A stretch of 64,000 bases of DNA from Agapanthus africanus. Lineage: Eukaryota > Streptophyta > Magnoliopsida > Asparagales > Amaryllidaceae. The stretch spans positions 228,765,138 to 228,829,137 of the forward strand of contig JASDDO010000018.1 in NCBI GenBank assembly GCA_030015575.1. Reading direction: 5' to 3'. The notes beneath the pieces were generated by a model. It was not told the DNA's origin. It did not search any database and worked only from the letters and a program-made list of their open reading frames with translations. Positions 1 to 10,145 of this stretch are shown in pieces. Position 1 is the first letter of the stretch. The number at the start of each line of letters is the position of its first letter. A program made the translations under genes and the position numbers.

Positions 1-265
1 AAATATACGAGGGAGGTGCATCCCAAATTTTTAAAGACGAAACAGGTTTTCAATTCTAGTATAATCCACTTGCATTTTCATGTTTCATTAGCTATGCATT
101 TCAAGAAAAACAAGATTTATTATACCTTTATTTCAAAACTATACCCTCACTATTTTCCGCAAAAGGGTTTAGATTTTCTGGGGTTCGGATTACTTGACTT
201 ACGTCATGCCTTTAGAAGTTGCGTAATTTAAGTGCCGGTCACATGCTAAATTATGGGTCGTGACA
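1..265 (+). repeat. GyL-1 5' LTR, 3' end only
   Basis: This stretch aligns along its whole length with 20740-20997, the end of the 3' LTR of the same element, at roughly 90% identity by eye. It ends in GGGTCGTGACA and is followed directly by a primer-binding site, so it is the tail of a 5' LTR whose start lies left of the window. The open frame at 16-231 has counterparts in the other LTR copies only as nucleotide homology, so I do not call it a gene. Confidence 0.85.
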
Positions 266-268
266 AAG

Positions 269-281
269 TTGGTATCATAGC
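269..281 (+). promoter_or_regulatory. GyL-1 primer-binding site
   Basis: The sequence TTGGTATCATAGC sits three bases after the LTR end. It resembles the TGGTATCAGAGC complement of plant initiator tRNA-Met that primes minus-strand synthesis in many plant LTR elements, with one changed base. The same variant occurs in CopB-1. Confidence 0.75.
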
Positions 282-519
282 GTTAGGTTTAACCTTGGTT
301 TGAGTTTGGGTTTGGCTATGCGGAGTCTAGGGCGTTTATATTTCGGAACCTTGGCTTGACTTTACAGAACATAGACTTAATAGGGGGTATTATACCCGAA
401 CTTTCGTTTCATTGGTTGGACTTGATTGATGGAGTAGGTAGCTTGAGTAGAGTGACGTACCGTACGTATGTTCCGTGGCATATTTACGATATGATACTCC
501 ACTTAAGAAGCCTTACGAT
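282..519 (+). other. GyL-1 internal leader, left part
   Basis: About 240 bases of the internal region follow the primer-binding site and contain no usable ORF. The stretch is cut at 520-524 by the Tat-1 insertion and resumes at 13882. Confidence 0.7.
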
Positions 520-524
520 GTACT
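520..524. repeat. Target site duplication of Tat-1, left copy
   Basis: The five bases gtact precede the left LTR and recur at 13877-13881 right after the other LTR. This fixes both ends of Tat-1. Confidence 0.9.
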
Positions 525-1956
525 AGTAGGGTGTTTTTCGTCATCCCATTGAGATGGGAATGAGCGCATGCTTATCAGGCGCATTACAGATTCCCCTTAC
601 CTAGGGTAGGTTGGGGTTTATTGATTGTAGGGATCCATATCTCCGACAGCCGTGGACTAAGCTGCCATTAATTACCCCTCGCCTTTGGAGCGAGAGAACC
701 TCCGATTGACGGGTCAAACAGGTCATGCGAACTCAATTATGCAGTGTTGTGTTTTGAAGGGGTTTTGGATTTGTCGGGGGCCCCGCAGAGTTTTTACAGG
801 GTCCTACTATCCGGATAGCGGGCTGGGGGACAGTGTTGTGGAGTATGAGTGTGTGTGTGTATAAGGGAAAGAGCATCCAGAGGATGCATCGGAGAAAGCG
901 CCAGCGCCTCACGTGCACGGCACGTAGGCGCTCGGGCCCTGGCGCTATCGCCTTGGGCGCAAGGGAGCTAGCGCTTTAAGCGCTAACGCTTCATGTACCA
1001 GGCACGTGGGCACTCGGGCCCTAGCGCCTCACGTGCCAGGAACGTTGGCCCTCGGGCACTAGCGCATTGGGCGCTAGCGCCTTACGTGCCAGGCACGTGG
1101 GCGCTCGGCCGCTAGCGCTTTGAGCGCAAGGGCGCTAGCGCTTTGGGCGTTTGGGAGCAAAACGGGAGTTGGTCCCTTCACTGAGAGTTTTACTCCCATA
1201 AAGAATATACTTATTATTTTGTGTGTGTGTGTGTGTGCATTTTTTGAGGAGTTAAACTCCTAAGATATTTTTCGAGCTGATGAAGGGGCTTCTCCCTTGA
1301 GCCCTGGATCTTCCCCAAAGTGGGGTCTTTGGAGATGGGTCTCCTTCTTCCTCCCCTGTTGGCCGGATCTTGAAGAACAAGAGGGGTGAGATTTTAAAAT
1401 TCCCTCCTTTTTAAGATCTGATGAAAGATCCGAGCTCCCCTTTGTGGGTTTTATGGTGAAAAAATATTTAGTTTTGGAAAAAAAAGAGTAAACTCTTGAT
1501 TTAATTCAAAAGAAAGAAGAAGAATTTAAAACCTTGAGGAAGGAGAAGATCACAGATTTTGATTCTTTTTAGGAGAGAGAAAAACTTGTTGAGATATTTT
1601 CATTATCTCTGTCTTTATAGGCTATATACTTTACACATAGCCCCTTAGGCTTCACAAAATGTCATTTTGCCCACCACATGCCTCATGTGCTATTTCTTTT
1701 TGCACATAAGCCATGGGCTTTACAAAAATTTGGCTTTATGCCTGTTTCTATTACATTTATTCAAAAAATAAAAAAAAGGAAATACACCAAAATTATTTAT
1801 TACAAAATTCTTATTTTGGCATGGCGGAAGGCCGGACGCTTCGTGTTCGGGCTCGCCCCGGGCATTGGCCCACTTGACCTGGGCTTGGGCCCACTTGGCT
1901 TGGGGTTGACTTTGATTTTAACTTGGTCAACTAGGGTGTAAATTTCGACCCCAGCA
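525..1956 (-). repeat. Tat-1 3' LTR
   Basis: This 1432-bp LTR pairs with 12351-13876. On the plus strand the right copy starts TGTAGGGTG and ends CCCCAACA; here the first two bases are AG instead of TG, and the end is CCCCAGCA. About 11% of positions differ over the first ~215 bases by eye, which implies an old insertion. It lacks an ~89-base segment present in the other LTR. GT microsatellites occur near 847-861 and 1219-1236. Confidence 0.92.
893..1155. repeat. GC-rich tandem repeats with paired CACGTG motifs (3' LTR)
   Basis: An imperfect unit of about 38-40 bases repeats several times. Each full unit holds an inverted pair, CACGTGCCAGGCACGTG, followed by the palindrome GCGCTAGCGC. CACGTG is the core of the plant G-box bound by bZIP and bHLH factors. 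The same array occurs at 12815-13080 in the other LTR with different unit variants. Confidence 0.8.
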
Positions 1957-1969
1957 AAGTTCCCCCATC
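1957..1969 (-). promoter_or_regulatory. Tat-1 polypurine tract
   Basis: On the minus strand the bases just before the 3' LTR read GATGGGGGAACTT, a purine run in the place where plus-strand synthesis is primed. Confidence 0.7.
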
Positions 1970-2065
1970 AATAAATGCACACAGCATATGTGGGTCGTGT
2001 GCATGAAATTGATGGATCTTCTTTCACTTGGAGGCGACTTGATTTGGTTCTCGCTTTTTGGAAAG

Positions 2066-2520
2066 CTGGAACTGTCCTTTTTACGACATGGACAGTTGAT
2101 GATGCCCTTTTAGCGACGTGGACGGTCGGTGCTGCCCTTTTAGCGACTTGGACGGTCGGTTCTGCCCTTTTTGGAACTTGGACGGTCGGTGCTGCCATTT
2201 TAGCGACTTGGACGGTCGACGCTGCCCTTTTAGCGACTTGGACTGTCGATGCTGCCCTTTTTGTGACTTAGACGGTCCTTGCTGCCCTTTTTGCGACGTG
2301 GACGGTCGGTGCTGCCATTTTTTCGACGTGGACGGTCGGTGCTGCCCTTTTTGCGACTTGGACAGTCGATGCTGCTTTTTTTGCGACTTGGACGGTCGGT
2401 GCTGCCTTTTAGCGACTTGGAAGGTCGATGCTGCCATTTTAGCGACATAGGCGGTCGGTGCTGCCGTTTTTGCGACGTGAATGGTTGGTGCTGCCCTTTT
2501 AGCAACTTGGACGGTTGAAT
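2066..2520. repeat. 30-bp tandem repeat array in the Tat-1 3' UTR
   Basis: About 15 head-to-tail copies of a 30-bp unit (core GCGACTTGGACGGTCGGT then GCTGCCCTTTT) differ by a few point changes and single-base indels. Because 30 is divisible by three and the unit lacks stops, several frames stay open on both strands and give false decapeptide-repeat ORFs. Such arrays between pol and the 3' LTR are known in Tat elements and can seed satellite DNA. Confidence 0.9.
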
Positions 2521-2639
2521 GTTCTGATTTGAATTGCTCCGTTTTCTGCGGTGTCGGGATTTGACTTGTTTCCGAGGTGGAACATGATTCTGCCACGGAG
2601 GTTGTTGGTTGTCTTGCCGACTTGATATGATTTGGGTTG

Positions 2640-3990
2640 ATATCAGCATCGCTATACTGGAATATGGTACCAGGAGCGAATCATCATCTGCCATGACAGG
2701 GTTTAGGGATTTTGGTTTTGGTTTAGTATCAGCATCGCTTCACTGGAATATGGTGCCAGGAGCGAATCATCATTAGCAATGAGGGGATCTCCCTCGTTTC
2801 CAGTTTAACAACATAGGAGCCATCTATTCCCAGTTTAACGACTTGGAGGTCATCTGTTCCAAGTTTAAAGACTTAGAGGTCTATTGCATTGAAGTTTGGA
2901 ATTTTGGGGTTAGGGTAGGCATCAGCGTTGCTAACACTGAAGCACATGTGCCAGGAGAAATTCATCATTTGCCTTTTCCTGTTGGGGAGCGATGGCTTAG
3001 GAGAATGGTTTAGGTCCCCATCACCAAAGGCTTTTCAATTTTATGAGCCGTAAGGGTCCCATAAAAGCATTTTCTCCCTACGAGTCGTAAGGATCCCGTA
3101 GGTGCATTTTCTCCTTAGGAGTCGTGAGGACCCCCAAGTGTGTTTTTTTTCTTTGTGAGTCGTAAGGATCCCATGAAGGCGTTTTCTTACGATTCGTAAG
3201 GATCTCGTAAGTTTATTCTCCTCATCTATCATGAGGACACATGAGTGGGTCTTCCCTAATAGAGCATAATCCCATGGGCGGAGACCAGCCGCGTAACTGG
3301 TGATTGCAGTGGGGCATGGGTATGCTGAGAATTATTTGAGCCCGTGGATTGTATACGATAGTCAACTTGGGGACCCACCGTTGGGCCGGGGGAATTTTGG
3401 GAAATTAGATTTTGATTGGCGTCTACATCGCTGCACTAGAATATGGTACCAGGAGCGACTCATCATTCGCCGTCGGGGAATTCAGAGTTTGGTTGGCGTC
3501 TGCATCGCTGCACTGGAATATGGTACCAGGAGCGACTCATCATTCGCCGTTTGGAGACTTGGAATTTGGATGTTGTTCGGCATCAATATTGCTACACTGG
3601 AATAATGCCAGGACCAACTCATCATTTGCCCCGAGAGGACTTGGGATTTGGTTTTTGGGTCGGCATCAGCACCACTAACACTGAAGCGTAATGTCAGGAG
3701 AGACTCATCATTTTCCAATTCCCGTTGGGGAGCGATGGCTTAGGAGACTGGTTTAGGTCCCTGCCACCTAAGACTTCTCAATTTTATGAGCCATAAGGGT
3801 CTTATAAAAGCATTTTCTCCATACGAGTCGAGAGGATCTCGCAGGTGTATGTTCTTCTTAGGAATCGTGAGGATTCCTAAGTGTGTTGCTCCTTTGTGAG
3901 TTGTAAGGATCTCACGCAGGGATTTTCTCCTTACAAGGTCGAGAGGACTTTGCGAGTGTATTTTATCTATTTTTATGAGTTTGCACCCTT
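2640..3990. repeat. Duplicated complex-repeat block in the Tat-1 3' UTR
   Basis: A composite block occurs twice. It has copies of a ~57-bp unit (GGAATATGGTACCAGGAGCG, near 2655, 2745, 3440, 3520) followed by a ~38-bp array around GAGTCGTAAGGATC (3040-3240 and again 3785-3970). The two halves share the connector GGGGAGCGATGGCTTAGGAG at 2985 and 3728. This points to a segmental duplication about 750 bp apart inside the element. No ORF is credible here. Confidence 0.8.
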
Positions 3991-4061
3991 TTAGGTTTTC
4001 ACAAACTCACCGGCAGTCCTGCTTTTTTTACTCACGGAGCCCTTTCCGGACATACCGTTTT

Positions 4062-5108
4062 TTATCGTCGCTGGTAGGACATTAAAAGTAGTCTCACCGG
4101 CAGTACATGGGAGAGATAGGGGTCGTTTATGCCCGTGGATTGTATATTGTTTTGCAGGATGTATGATCCAGACCGTAGGGACTCTGTGCGCGATTCGCCT
4201 ACGACTTGGAGCATTGACGCGTAGTATTTCTTGAGATATCGACCATTGATGGGTGGTATGGGCCTTTCTCCCTGGGCACTTATTAGTTGGTAGGATCCTC
4301 CATTTAACACTTTCTCGATGACGTATGGTCCTTCCCAGTTTGGCTCGAATTTTCCCTTGGCATGTCTATTGGGGATGATCGGTCTTTTGAGGACCAACAC
4401 CAATTCGCCTTTCTTGAAAGCACGGAGAGGAGTCATCTTGTCATAGACCTGTGACATTTGGACTCGGTACAGCTCTAGATTTTGCTGTACTGGAAGCCTC
4501 TTTTCTTCGAAGGTGTCTAGCTCTTCCAGCCAAAGGAGAACGTTTTCCTCCTCCGTCAATTCGTGCTGAACGACCATTCTTAAGCTTGGAACTTCGACTT
4601 CGAGGGGGACGACCGCCTCCACTCCGAAGAGCAATGAGTATGGAGTGGACTGAGTTGAAGTACGGTGCGTGGTACGATATGCCCACAACGCCTCGTGAAG
4701 CTTGAGATTCCAGTCTCTCTTGTTGGCTGAAGCATTTTTTCTCAGGAGCTTGCATAGAGTCTTATTGAAGGATTCGGCTAGCCCATTGGCTCATAGATTA
4801 TAGATGGAGGAATATCTCTAGTCTATCTTATGCTGAGTAGTGAACCTTGAGACTTTGAAGCTCTTGAAAGAAGGCCCGATGTCAGAAATGATTCTTCTTG
4901 GTGTACCGAAACGGTATAGAATATTATGCTGGAAGAATGTCAGAATATCTTCTGTCTTGATTTCTTTTAGCGGGACAGCTTCAGCCCATCTGGAGAAGTA
5001 GTCTGTTGCGGCTAGTATGAACCGGTGGCCTCTGGATGATGGAGGATCAATTGGGACAACTATGTCGGTTCCCCATTCGAAGGGCCACGACGCCACCGTA
5101 GGATGCAA
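4062..5108 (-). pseudogene. Tat-1 integrase (catalytic core and C-terminal domain), broken
   Basis: Two open pieces (4818-5108 and 4062-4688) lie in one degraded frame. The first holds the core start: an Asp in GTDIV, then ATDYFSRWAEAV, then FGTPRRIISDIG with the second catalytic Asp. The bridging sequence holds NGLAESFNKTL, which supplies the Glu of the DDE triad, but two in-frame stops lie between core and C-terminus. The second piece begins ALWAYRTT and carries KFEPNWEGPYVIEKVL, the GPY/F module of gypsy integrases. No chromodomain follows. Integrase would insert the cDNA; this copy cannot make a full-length one. Confidence 0.88.
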
Positions 5109-5162
5109 TGGATTGGGATGCTTGTGAATGAAATCACCGAGAATTTGGCAGATATAAAATTT

Positions 5163-6173
5163 CTATGCATGCTCTCCACAATCCCATATCATGGTGGGCC
5201 AGTAATACCCAAGCCTTTTAATTTTAAGTCGCATCTTGGGGCCAGATTGGTCAGCACCGCAAACGCCCGTGTGAACTTCTTTCATGACCTTTTGGGCTTC
5301 GGCCAATGACAGACACCTGAGCCAGAATTGGTCATATGACCTGCGGTATAGCGTGTCATTCACAAACACGTATTGGAGAGCTCTCTTCATCAGCTGAATC
5401 CTTGCAGATTTTCCTTCGGGAAGCTTTTCGTATCGGAGGTACTCTATGAAGGGTTCTCTCCAATCGGGCTCGTCTTGGATGATCGAAGCTTCTTCGGCAG
5501 GACTGCTCTTCTGTTCCACGCTTTCCTCTTCTCGTCGAGAGACTGGGGGTAGAATTTGCCGGCTCCTGACTGTGATCAGAATTTCATCTACGTCAGGATC
5601 AGCCAGCTCCTTGGCTAAGCGAGCAAGTACGTCAGCCTTTCCATTCAACGCCCTAGGAAATCTCATCGGCTCAATATGGGTGAACTGTTTCATAAGCTCC
5701 ACCACCTGGCTTCTGTAACGAGCTAACTCGGCTTTGTATATCTTATAGTCACCGCTGACTTGGTAGACGAGAAGCTGGGAACCACTGTAGACTCGTAGCC
5801 GAAGGATTTCCATCTCTATGGCAAGCTCCAAACTAGCTTTCAGAACTTCATACTCGGCCTCATTGTTTGTGCGAGGCTCGGTGAGAGCAAAAGAACGCCA
5901 TAGGGTTCCCATTGATTGCGTGATGAACACCAATCCTATCCCATCTTTTATCTCCGGGACGCTTGATTTACTGGAGGGCCTTATCGATGAGGCCCCATCG
6001 AAGTAGAGCTCCCAACATGGCTCATCATTCTCGAGGTCCAGCACTTGTTCGTCGGGTAACTCACAATTGAGTGGTGACCCTTCTGATATGGGATGAGCAG
6101 TGAGAAAGCCTGCAAGAGCTTGCCCTTTTTCTGCTTTCTGAGGAGTATAAACTATATCAAACTCAAGTAGCAT
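5163..6173 (-). pseudogene. Tat-1 second (archaeal-type) RNase H and integrase zinc-binding domain
   Basis: A 336-residue open piece has ELYFDGASS near residue 56 and NNEAEYEVLKASLELA near residue 103, the acidic signature of the additional RNase H typical of the Tat lineage. The C-terminal ~35 residues hold HTGVCGADQSG and GYYWPTMIWDC, the HHCC zinc-binding start of integrase, with the second His replaced by Asp. It ends at a TAG (5163-5165) in the frame that continues into the integrase core. Confidence 0.88.
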
Positions 6174-6230
6174 GATAGCTCATCTTACCATTCTGCCGGC
6201 TAGGCTAGCTTTGGTCATCAATTATTTGAG

Positions 6231-7784
6231 CTAGTCTACCTTAGAGATCAGCATAACCCGATGATTGAGCAGATAGTGCCTCAGCTTACTCATAGCAAAT
6301 ATCAGAGCCAGGCATTGCTTTTCGATCGGGGAATAGTTGTGTTCCGCCCCAACTAGAGTTCGACTGAGGTAGTAGAGGGCATTTTCTTTTCCCTCCTCGT
6401 TGTTCTGGGCAAGGAGTGCACCAAGTGATTCATCTAGCGCGGCAGTGTAGAGAGTCAGTGGTTTATTTGGAATGGGAGCGGCCATCACCGGAGGGCGCAA
6501 CAAGTACTGTTTAATGCTTTCAAATGCTTCTTGACATTCGACATCCCAAATAAAAGGTGCTCCTTTCTTCATGAGCTTCGAGAAAGGCCTACATCTCCCC
6601 GATAAATATGAAACAAACCTTCGTATATAAGCAATCTTTCCTTGAAAAGATCTTAACTGCGTCATATTTTTCGGAGGGGGCATCTCCATGATGGCCTTTA
6701 TCTTGGATGGGTCAACTTCAATCCCTCGATGTCGGACTATGAAGCCCAGGAATTTTCCTGATGACACGCCAAAAGCACACATCAGTGGATTCATTTTCAG
6801 ATCGTACTACATCAGTCTGGTGAGAACGGTCCTAAGATCTTGGATGTGATCGACCTTGGCTTTAGTTTTGATGACCAGATCATCAACATAACATTCGACG
6901 ACTTTATGAATTAGGTCATCAAAGATATTGGTCATTGCCCTTTGATTTGTAGACCCTGCGTTCTTCAATCCGAACGGCATCACTTTGTAGCAGTATATTC
7001 CGATCAGGGTTCGAAATGCGGTGTGCTTCTCATCCTCAGGCGACATCTTGATCTGATTATACCCAGACGAGCCATCCATAAAGGTGAACAGGTCGTAATT
7101 TGAGGTGTCATCGACCATCATTTCCATGACCGGTAGCGGGAAGTCGTCTTCAGGACATGCGTTGTTGAGGTCCTTGGAATCGACACAAATTCGGATCTGC
7201 CCATTTTTCTTCTTCACTAGGACTACGCATGCGATCCAGTCCGCATATTTCTCTTCCCTGATGAAGCCGGCATCGATGAGTTTCTTGGTTTCTTCGATGA
7301 CCTTTTCTTCCAGTTCCCTTCTTATTCTTCGAGGAGCTTGTTTGACTGGCTTAGCATCAGGAGATATAGCTAGGTTATGCATGGCCACTTCAGAGGAGAG
7401 GCCAGGCATTTCTTTGTACGTCCACGCGAAACAGTCGGCGAACTCATGCAGCAGGGCGATTATCTACTCTTTCATTTCCTCTGACAAGAGTGAGCTGATG
7501 TAGGTCGGCCTTGGATTATCGGGCGTTCCCAAATCAATCTCAGTTAGCTCATCGAAGGTTGCCTGTCCGCCATCTTCGAGCTCTTGAGGAGCTTCTTCTG
7601 GCTCAGCTATCTCGTCATCATCATTTGATATTTCGCTGCCTTCACCAATATGGATCATGTAGCATGCCTTGGAATCAGGTTGAATGAAATCTATACCCCG
7701 TCTATCTGGAATTCGTCCATCGATGAGTGCTCGGACCTGAGGCGGATGCCATAGCCCTTCATAAAACTTTGCTTCGGACTCCAT
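6231..7784 (-). pseudogene. Tat-1 reverse transcriptase and RNase H, interrupted by stops
   Basis: Three open pieces lie in one frame: 7464-7784, 6807-7409 and 6231-6794. The first is an acidic linker ending in EIDLGTPDNPRPTYIS. The second is the RT fingers and palm, with VKKKNGQIRICVD, SGYNQIKM, KVMPFGLKNA and the catalytic box CYVDDLVIKT (YVDD near residues 174-177). The third continues with FLGFIVRHRGIEVDPSKI (thumb) and into RNase H with LYTAALDESLGALLAQ and NYSPIEKQCLAL. TAG stops at 7464-7466 and 6807-6809 separate the pieces; three more stops follow in 6174-6233 before the frame reopens. The catalytic residues survive but the reading frame does not. Confidence 0.92.
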
Positions 7785-8474
7785 TTAATATAACAAGCAT
7801 CCGCACCTTTTAAAATATTCCCACATCTTGGGCGCATAGTATTTGGGATTGAGAACGGCTCTTATGCCTCTCTCATAGGGAAGGCACGCGACACACAAGT
7901 TGTCCGGGTGCACAACGGGGTTTGACCCATAAAACAGGATGCCCTTCTGTCAACTTTTCCTTTCGGGAACGTAGAAAGTTTTCAGCTGGTCCACGGTAGA
8001 GACTGACAATGCATCGAGCTCTTTGCACCTCTGCTCCGGCACCCTTATGACAACTAGGGACCCTTCTGCAATTTCGAAGGTCTCTCGTAGTTTCGCTTGC
8101 TGCATGGGGGTCAATCTGCACAGCTGTTGCACGGCAGGTCCTCTTCCTCCGACTCTTCAGTGTCGCTGCAAAGATGAGGGCGGACTTTGCTGCTACATAG
8201 GCTTTCAGTATCGGATTCGTCTGTATCGCTACCGAAACAAGGGCGAGTTTTATGGAAGGACGGGCTTCCAATGTCGGACTCATCAGTGTCGCTACCGAAA
8301 CGCTGGCACACATGGGCATTTTTTCTTCTGAAAGTGACAGCCGGCCTAGATTTGCTTCTGAGTCTTAGGGCCGCTCTATCCTCAGTCGGTTGTGTCTTAG
8401 CATCTTGGTGGTTCATGAAGTACCGAGAATCTTCATATCGGACTTCATGCACACCGAATGGCTGGATGTCTCTG
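7785..8474 (-). pseudogene. Tat-1 protease-RT linker with acidic repeats, frameshifted
   Basis: This part of pol is kept in fragments in different frames (8111-8452, 7950-8132). The first, shifted relative to the protease at about 8490, carries VHEVRYEDSRYF and then three copies of a ~20-residue unit around GSDTDESD. The second carries KTFYVPERKS, common between protease and RT in Tat elements. No enzyme domain is expected here. Confidence 0.65.
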
Positions 8475-8927
8475 TCAATGCGTCTTTCTTCGCCATTTTT
8501 TAGTATATTTCATGCATTGATGGAGAGTTAACGGAATGATGCCGTAATCGTGGAGCCTAGGCCATCCCAAGAGAATTTTATAAGACGTGTCAGCGTCGAT
8601 CACGTATATCTTAGCTTTGGTTTGCAGATCCCTAAATTTGATTGGCAAAGCTATAGACCCTAGAACTTGCTGGCAGCTTTGATTGAAGCCTTGAATGACA
8701 ATCCTTTCCCTTGACAGGTGTCGGATGTCCATTGACAAACTGTTCAGAGTCCGCAAGTTCATGATGTTCACTGAGGACCCCGGATTAATCAATATGCGAT
8801 TAATCCGATCTCCATCGTTGTACCCGGTCACGTAAAGCGGCCGATTATGCTCAGCTATTCCCAGTAGCAAGTCTTCATCCTTAAATGTGACTGCGGTGGC
8901 ATACAGAGCGTACTGGGCTTCTTTCAT
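8475..8927 (-). pseudogene. Tat-1 aspartic protease with mutated active site
   Basis: The 150-residue piece shows the retropepsin layout: a LLLGIAEHNRPLYVTG lead-in, the active-site loop, and the distal hydrophobic ILLGWPRLHDYGIIPL. The loop reads INPGSSVNI near residue 47, whereas active family members have Asp-Gly-Gly-Ser there. Asn replaces the catalytic Asp (codon 8784-8786), so the enzyme would be inactive. It is in frame with RT but separated by at least two frameshifts. Confidence 0.88.
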
Positions 8928-9076
8928 ATTAATTTCCGTAAAGCGAGCCTGATACCGCTCAGGGTTTTGTAGAGCATGAATGCGACATCTCTAAGCTCTT
9001 TAGATAGAACCAAGGCAACATAGATGCTAAGGGGAGACGGAAGCTTTCGGAGATGAGCCAATACATTGTAGTCCAC

Positions 9077-10081
9077 TTAGGAAGGACTTGAGTCTTCATT
9101 AGCCGGTTCTCTTCCATCCTCCTCATTAGCCACATGTTTTTCCTTTCCTTTTGGGGCGTTGCCCTGATTTGGCAGCAGAGCCCTGCCGCTTCTGATCTGG
9201 ATTAGGTTAGCCCTTGTGGCGAGCTCCTCGTCATCTTCGGGAAAACATAGCTCCTCCTCCGAGTCACTGCCAAGATGGATGGCGTAGCAGGTTACTATAG
9301 GGATCTCTTCATTGGAGTCTTCTTCTAACTCCTCCAGAATCTCAGCTGCTTCTACAGGGAAGAACTCTTTCAATTGAATTAGAGTTCTTTCATTCTGTTC
9401 ATAGTCTTCGAGGGAATCAATATATTTTTGAATGGTCGATCTCCGTGCAAACTCCTTTTCGTGTCGAGCTGCACTTCTCTTCTTCTTGAGCTTTTTGGAT
9501 TTTGATCCTGATGGAGCTGAATTGGCAGCTTGTACGATAGGCTTCTTCTGCTCTTCCCATTCCGTTCTGCGCTCTTTCCGAAGTAGCTTTAGCATCTTCT
9601 TTGTCTTGTTAGATATATGCTTACTCCAAGGAGGTTGCGGTGAGTCGGTTTCATTTCTTAGGGCAGCAGGTTCGGCTGTCTGCTCCCAGAAGGCTTCAGC
9701 TTCTGTCTGTATAAAGTTGGTGGTTGCAACTTGATTGTTCACCAACACACTTTTGGACAGCTCGATCTCTCCAGCCTTGTACTGCTTCTCGACCCAGTCT
9801 TTGAAGATATAGCAATCCTCGATCGCATGGCTCACTACTCGGTAGTACGGGCAATACAGAGGATTGTCGGTCATTTTTGCTTCTTTAGGTCTTTTCGATT
9901 CCGACAATTGTAGACCGTTGTTCAAGGCATCTTTAAATATCTTGCGGACCTTGTCCCTTCTGAAAGAGTAAACTTTGTTCTTTTTCTCCTTTAGGGAAGG
10001 CCCATCTCCTCCCAGCAATGGCTTTCGAGACCGGTTGGTTTTGGATTCGCTTGTCTTCATTGTCGGACGCATTGAAGACAT
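9077..10081 (-). pseudogene. Tat-1 Gag C-terminal (nucleocapsid-like) part
   Basis: This 334-residue piece lies between Gag and protease. Near residues 77-90 it has CPYYRVVSHAIEDC, a CX2YX4HX4C version of the single knuckle seen in Tat Gag proteins, followed by FKDWVEKQYKAGEIEL. The rest is charged: a Lys/Arg-rich middle and an acidic tail ending in HLGSDSEEEL and further Asp/Glu runs. It is out of frame with the main gag ORF, so a frameshift and a stop separate them. A role in RNA binding is inferred from family knowledge. Confidence 0.75.
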
Positions 10082-10145
10082 TGGTACTGCTGGAACTCCC
10101 GCTTCTACGGTTGTCGTCCCGCTTGCTTTTCCAACTCTTGTCTCT

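Noticed and set aside
893..1155. Satellite or rDNA-spacer-like GC-rich repeats
   Set aside because: They are inside both LTRs of Tat-1, so they belong to the element.
2066..2520. CRISPR-like array
   Set aside because: The ~30-bp units abut each other with no unique spacers, and the context is a plant retrotransposon.
2081..2596. 171-codon ORF with basic decapeptide repeats (QHRPSKSQKG type)
   Set aside because: It is the 30-bp tandem array read in one of several open frames. Other frames on both strands are equally open, and it lies in the Tat-1 3' UTR.
9432..9734. Plus-strand ORFs across Tat-1 gag and pol (also 7105-7503, 5446-5718, 11066-11345)
   Set aside because: They are antisense shadows of the minus-strand coding relics.
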